Positions 59,024 to 64,000 of a DNA stretch of 64,000 nt are shown piece after piece. The notes beneath the pieces are model-generated. The model did not search any database. It was not told the DNA's origin and saw only the letters and a list, made by a program, of their open reading frames with translations. The stretch's first letter is position 1, and each line of letters opens with the position of its first letter. Position numbers and translations under genes: made by a program. This DNA comes from Coprinus comatus (taxonomy: Eukaryota > Basidiomycota > Agaricomycetes > Agaricales > Agaricaceae): assembly GCA_034638255.1 (NCBI GenBank), contig JAWPGT010000013.1:558001-622000 (forward strand), read 5' to 3'.

Positions 59024-61301
59024 ATGGTTGAACTACTCGAGGTACCGTGCCCGATTTTTGTCTGGAATCCTCCCCTCACTAATCTCTAGGTGACACCTAC
59101 AAGTCTTGCTTATATCTGCCTCGGTGGATTCGTTGTGACAGTAAGAGAAGTGCATAATCAACTGGTGCCCGTACTCAACATGCACATATACAGTTCTCCG
59201 TTTTTTCACTCCTCGTCAAAGAAAAGGTATTCTTGTGGATTGTAGTATCCAAATTCCTGAACGTGCTCCCCAGGCATATGTGAATGAAGTCGTCCTTGGA
59301 ACTGGTTTTGGTATCCTCATGGGCCCGATCTGCGCAGGAATTTTTAATCCCCGTTCATGGACCGAAGATAATCATCGTCTCACTCTGGAAATAATGCGTC
59401 TGGTCCTTGCCATTGGTCTCTTCGCCATCGGTGTCGAATTGCCCAAGTCCTATATGTATCGACATGTCAGAGGGCTCGTTGTGCTGGTAGTACCAACCAT
59501 GGCCATAGGCTGGTTTATTGTGGCCGGTAAAGCATCCCGTTCACACCGTTTAAACTAGTTTCTCATGTTCTTCCAGCTTTGTTAAAAGCAATTTTTGTTC
59601 AATTGGACTTTGTGACCTGCTTGGCCGTTGCATCCTGCCTCACTCCAACGGATCCTATCATCAGTGCTGCAATAATAGGTACAGTCGGCCTATGGTACAT
59701 AACCTTCCCGTTCTGAATCATCTACCAGGAGGAAGGTTTGCCAGGAAGCATGTACCGCTCAGCCTGAGACAGATTCTTGCAGCGGGTGAGTCACTTGTCT
59801 GAATACCACACGATCAACGCACAAACACCAGGAACAGAGTCTGCTGCCAATGATGGACTTGCATACCCTTTCCTTAGTATTTCTCTATATCTCACCCTTG
59901 ATCCCGATCGTCGCAGAGATATCAGCAATTGGGTTCTCGTTGGCTGGCTGTGTAAGCTGTATTGTGCCTTCCCTCGCGATCGTGTGTTCACCTTGGAACA
60001 GATCAAGTCCTTCTTGGAACGTTCATTGGTGCTGTCATCGGTACGTCTTTGGAAGAAATGGGAAATATATCGAGGCTTAATGCAATGCAGGTTACCTGTT
60101 CGCCCATGTCATGAAGTTCTCGCACAAACGAGGATTTATCGATCGCGAGTCCTATGTTGCTCAGTATCTTGCTCTCGCGATCTTTACCATGGGTATTGTG
60201 AATACTATTGGAAGTGATGATTTACTGTCTGCGTTTGCTGCAGGTACATTGATTTGATGCTCGTTTAAACTGATATATATTGATATTACCAACAGGGTGT
60301 GCTATTTCATGGGATGGAGATTTCAACACACACACTGAAGGCGAAGCTTTCGCATCAGTGATTGAATACATGTTCAATTGTGCTTGTTTCTTCTATATTG
60401 GAGCCTGGATCCCATGGAACGATTTTACCATACCTGAAATTGGAATTACACCCTGGCGGCTGGTGGCGCTTTGTGCTGGAATCCTGTTTTTACGTCGAAT
60501 TCCAGCATTGCTAGTTCTATACCGATGGGTTCCAGAGGTAGCTAGCTGGAAGGAGGCCTTGTTTGTCGGTCATTTTGGTGCGTTTGCTCTTTCCTCTTTT
60601 TATGAAAGTAAGTCTGACGTACCGAACAGGTCCTGTATGTTTAACTTCACAAATTCACTTCGAGGTTCCGTCTAATGCATGTAAATCAGATGGGGGTTGG
60701 TGCCATTTTCATTTCCACATTGGCTCTTCACCGTCTGCCTGAACCAAGAAACCCCCCTGAATCTCAACAAGATGTTCTAGCAACGGTTCTCCACCCGATC
60801 GTAGCATTTGTTGTCCTTTTTTCTATTGTTGTCCGTAAGTCTGCTTCATTTCAAGGCTCCGAATATTTCAATCATCACATCAATACTTTCGCCATAGATG
60901 GTCTATCTATTCCATTCTTCAACGCTGGAAAGAATATCCACTCCCGCACAATTTCAATGAAAACACCAACACCCGACTGGCTTCAGATGACCCGCAGATC
61001 GACACAAAATGATATAGCGCTTCCTACATCTATTTCACCTCCGTCTCCGCCTCCTCCTGCTCTCCATGCTCACGATAATATTGGGGCGGATGTGATGGGA
61101 ATGAAAAAGTGCAATGAGCCGGAGGTTCATGTTGCAATGGTGGATGTAGAAAGGCCTTCTAATGCTCCACCCAACGTAGTGAGTGGCATTGAATGCAGGA
61201 AGACATTCAAGGGCGACCATGACGCTCGTATCCTCCATGATAATGATATACTTGTATCCCCATCACCGAATGCAGCGCTTCATTCAACTACAGCTCAATA
61301 A
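59024..61301 (+). CDS. NHA1: Plasma-membrane Na+/K+:H+ antiporter, NHA1 family
   Basis: Exports Na+, K+ or Li+ in exchange for protons, for salt tolerance and pH balance. Starts MVELLEVTPTSLAYICLGGF at 59024. Very short exons cover the first helices: VVTFSVFSLLVKEKAYVNEV is assembled over three introns. Then GFGILMGPICAGIFNPRSW, LVLAIGLFAIGVELPKSYM, and the transport-site region CLTPTDPIISAAIIG plus SAANDGLAYPFLSISLYLT with the conserved Asn-Asp. Later helices include GSDDLLSAFAAGCAISWDGD, ACFFYIGAWIPWNDF and FGPMGVGAIFISTLALHRLP. The cytosolic tail is only about 130 residues (PTPDWLQMTRRS to SPNAALHSTTAQ), much shorter than the several hundred residues in S. cerevisiae Nha1. About twelve introns, all in phase. 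Confidence 0.93.
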
Positions 61302-61561
61302 CACTTATTGTGAGGCCACCCTAGCGGAGAAAGTAGGCCTCGGACCATTGGTTTCGCCCTTGCTGTAACCCGCGTATATGGCAATCCACAAATGTCCAAG
61401 CGTTTTGTTCTATTTGACTACAACATGATCTAACGTTACTTTCTCTGATGTTGCACATATTACTTTTATAAATACCAAACTAGAGTTGTCCAATGATTCT
61501 TAGAAGTCCATGCAATTATAGTGTAAAATGGTGGACAATACAATACGGTCCACAAAAATGG

Positions 61562-62554
61562 TCACTCTTGCGGATTTGTTCGACCCGCCTATCAAAGTAA
61601 TGAGTACAACAATGCCAGTGTATGTATGTACAAGACTCACTTGATAATCGCCCCCTCGATCCGGTCCTTCGCCACATCCACATAACCACTCGTGCCACCA
61701 TCTGACAGGTTTCTCATCTTCAATCTCTGCTCCATTCGGTGTTATGCTCTGCCCCAGTTCAGGAGCCAAAGGTGACGAGAGCGCTAAAGGTGGTGGCGAC
61801 TTTGGTGGTGGCAAGTCGAGGGGCATAGGGGGAGGAATACTTTGTCGAGTTGATGTTTGCTTTGACTTGAACTTTGAAGATTTATGCGAACGTACATTAA
61901 CGGCATGACTGTCTGCAAAAGGTGAAATCGCATCGGATGCCGTCGGTGTTATAGGCTCCTCGAACGGATTTTCATTTTCGGTCTCTGTTTGTTTCGCGCC
62001 CAACGGAAGAGAGGGTGCTGGTGAAGCAGGGTTGGAGGGTATCGGACTGACGCTTTGGATATCCTCTAGTGGAACCGTTTCTAGATTATCGGTGGAGCCA
62101 AGTGCAGCATGCTTCCCTGTAAATGTCGATGAAAGAGTACGTCTCCTTGAGTTTCCATTCCATAGCAAGCTGGCCCGCCTAAGCAGAGAGGGGGAGGTCG
62201 AGAGGGAGGTGGCACCGGTGGATTCGCGCGCGGCTTTCCGTCGTTGCCGTTCCGCCAACTCCCATCTCCGCAGGGTCTGGTGTTATATAGATGCTGAGAT
62301 ACTGAATAGGCTATAGCTCTAGAGGAACATACCTCCTCTACACGCTTTGTTTCTGCCTCTTGGTCCGATATGGGTGGGTATGAGTTTGAATCCGAGTCGT
62401 CGTTTGGGTCGTTGGTGACGGTCTGCTTATGCTTGCCTTTCTTGTCTGGAGGGGTTGGTGGGTCGTGCGTCCATGTGTTGATACGGGCGATGTCGTCTTC
62501 AATGGTTGGCGACTGTGGTGGGCGGACTGTGTCGAGAGAGGATATGGAGGACAT
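61562..62554 (-). CDS. Conserved orphan with WWHEWLCGCGEGPDRGG C-terminus
   Basis: Function unknown. Exons from the ATG at 62554 (MSSISSLDTVRPPQSPTIED) through an intron of about 52 nt near 62335-62284, a long second exon starting TLRRWELAERQRRKAARES, and a small last exon (AGRTNPQE, stop at 61562). About 300 residues, mostly Ser/Pro-rich and disordered (PPPMPLDLPPPKSPPPLALS). The only conserved-looking block is the Trp/Cys-rich end, EKPVRWWHEWLCGCGEGPDR, with two Cys in CGC. I recall similar ends in Agaricomycete orphans but no function. Ser/Arg and Lys-rich stretches suggest a regulatory or nuclear protein, but nothing decides it. It converges on the NHA1 gene with 260 bp between stops. Confidence 0.72.
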
Positions 62555-62647
62555 GGTGGATATGGTGGAGAAAGCAAGTCCGAACTTAGTAACGTATATT
62601 TAGAAATAGTCCATCACCATCCAATTACTACTGTCTACTACTCTAGT

Positions 62648-63969
62648 CTAAAACCGATTGCCTTTCGGGGCCTGCATCACTACTCCTTCATCATAATCCG
62701 ACCCATTGTCTCCAGCAACATAGTGCCGAAGCCCAGACGCCTTTGGCAACGTGTTTACTATGGGTGCAGTGGAATCATCACGACTGTACATGGTGCTTCG
62801 GGCGCTCTTGTCATTCTGGCGTAATGAAAGAATCGACATCCGCGCATTCTCACGCATTTGCATAAGGTTTTGGTGGAATGCATTCTGGATACCATCGCTT
62901 TAATAACAAGAAATAGTAATTTCAACCACCTACATACCTGCTCTCGCCAGTATTGCAACCGTTTCTCGCGATCAGCATCACGTTGTTTGCGGTGCATGAA
63001 GAAGAGTCCAACAAGGGTACCGAACATCCCTACAAGAGGTCAGGGTCAGACTTGGGGGGAGGAATTTAAATCGTAGCCAACCTCCAAAAATGCCTATTGC
63101 TACAAGAACATATACATAAACTCCCAAATGCCGAGGCTCAGCAGCGGGTGTACCACAAACACCAGACGCCAGGCAATTCCAAGATTGGCACCTATGTAGC
63201 AACGTTAGACGGGCAATGTTGGATCGTATGGACCGTAGGAGAACGACCTACTCTTTATCGGCCTCGCATGTATCTCCGATTTGCTTCTCATTCAGGCAGA
63301 CGGTCTGGATTGAATCACAGTATAATCCAGGCGCACAGTTTCCACGGGAGACGATATAAGGAAATTCTCCCCCGAGCTCGTAGGCGGTATAGGCGGTGTT
63401 TTCTACGACGCAGGGGTTCTGGAGGGTGACATTGGCCCACCTGCAGATTGGATGAGTTCTTCTCATCCGTTGGATGAGGAGGAGAGAGCTTACATGCAGA
63501 CATTGTTAAGACAGACAGAACCATTGACATTGAGGCCCCTGCCAGATTGGTCAGAAAGCTCCCTAAAGTTAGGTGGTGCTTCGCATTGATCTATAGAATT
63601 GATAGGTAATTGTCTTCTGGAAGGGAAATATCAAAACCGACCGTCGCGGTTCTTCTGGCAAGCACTGCCGATAGGGAGAAGGGGTTGGCAAGCAGTGCCC
63701 TCATCTGGACAGAATTGACCTCTAGCACACTTGTCTGGTATAATATGCGAGTCCTGAGCATATCCAAAGGGAAAGTCTTCGCTTCTGCAGCCCTTTAGCT
63801 CGCACTTGCCTGCGTCCGAGCAGTAATTGGATGCCGTGCATTCAGACCAGAACTGATAAGTGCCACTTTGGAGACGATTGTTGCCCTGGTTGCAATCACC
63901 GCCTCTTGTAACGTTGCCAGCGTATACTGCGGCGAGGGAGGATAATAAAAGGAATGTGAGGGAATGCAT
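62648..63969 (-). CDS. Cysteine-rich single-pass membrane protein (type I)
   Basis: Function unknown; likely cell-surface. The signal peptide MHSLTFLLLSSLAAVYA at 63969 is followed by a Cys-rich ectodomain: GGDCNQGNNRLQSGTYQFWS, CTASNYCSDAGKCELKGCRS, ARGQFCPDEGTACQPLLPIG, NGSVCLNN, NPCVVENTAYTAYELGG, RGNCAPGLYCDSIQTVC and CEADKECQSWNCLASGVCG. The evenly spaced cysteines suggest two or three disulfide modules. One transmembrane helix follows (YVYVLVAIGIFGGMFGTLVG) with a stop-transfer HRKQRDADREKR. The cytosolic tail carries a coiled-coil-like LQYWREQNAFHQNLMQMREN and ends MQAPKGNRF. Six or so introns. Homologous proteins are, as I recall, widespread in mushrooms without assigned roles; a sensor or adhesin is speculative. 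Confidence 0.8.
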
Positions 63970-64000
63970 TAGGAGAGAAGGAGAGAATGAGGGCCGCTGA

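Overview
This window is nuclear DNA of a filamentous basidiomycete, most likely an agaricomycete. Genes carry many short (about 45-80 nt) GT-AG introns, spacing is compact on both strands, and families typical of that group appear (API5, a 17-residue-loop AreA GATA factor, DOMON-cytochrome b561 proteins, I9 protease inhibitors, several Agaricomycete-type orphan proteins). I see no rRNA, convincing tRNA, CRISPR array, phage or intact transposon. Gene models were built by hand-splicing; domain names come from family knowledge, not searches.

Layout, left to right. 1-3.3 kb: truncated 3-methyladenine DNA glycosylase (minus), a decayed riboflavin kinase fragment (minus), then two tandem I9 protease inhibitors (plus). 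3.5-7 kb: an orphan protein (minus) and an SSU1-type sulfite exporter (plus). 7-12.9 kb: type II phosphatidylinositol 4-kinase (plus), a CUS2/HTATSF1 splicing factor (minus) and a complex I 21 kDa-type subunit (minus). 13.5-16 kb: a UPF0643 protein with an apparent frameshift (plus) and a Ser-rich orphan (minus). 16.4-21 kb: gamma-glutamyltransferase and signal peptide peptidase (plus). 21-27.7 kb: a 2.8 kb non-coding stretch, then the AreA nitrogen regulator. 27.9-38.5 kb: Sec7-PH Arf exchange factor, GH76 mannanase (minus), glycerolipid acyltransferase, small Zn2Cys6 protein. 39-54.8 kb, all minus: CHK2-type kinase, homocysteine S-methyltransferase, DOMON-b561, API5, a BRE4-like FUSC membrane protein and a Zn2Cys6 transcription factor with an unusual 3' flank. 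55.9-64 kb: AFI1 (minus), NHA1 antiporter (plus), an orphan and a cysteine-rich membrane protein (both minus).

Functional links are loose, as expected in a fungal chromosome. An Arf6/Arf3 exchange factor and an Arf3-docking AFI1 protein lie about 25 kb apart. Sulfur, glutathione and nitrogen metabolism recur (SSU1, gamma-glutamyltransferase, homocysteine methyltransferase, AreA). No biosynthetic cluster is evident. The strongest unexplained signals are a strand-biased array of 15 GGAC tetramers just 3' of the Zn2Cys6 factor at 52.6-54.8 kb, a four-site GATA cluster upstream of AreA, a GC-AG intron inside the splicing-factor gene, and the riboflavin kinase relic.
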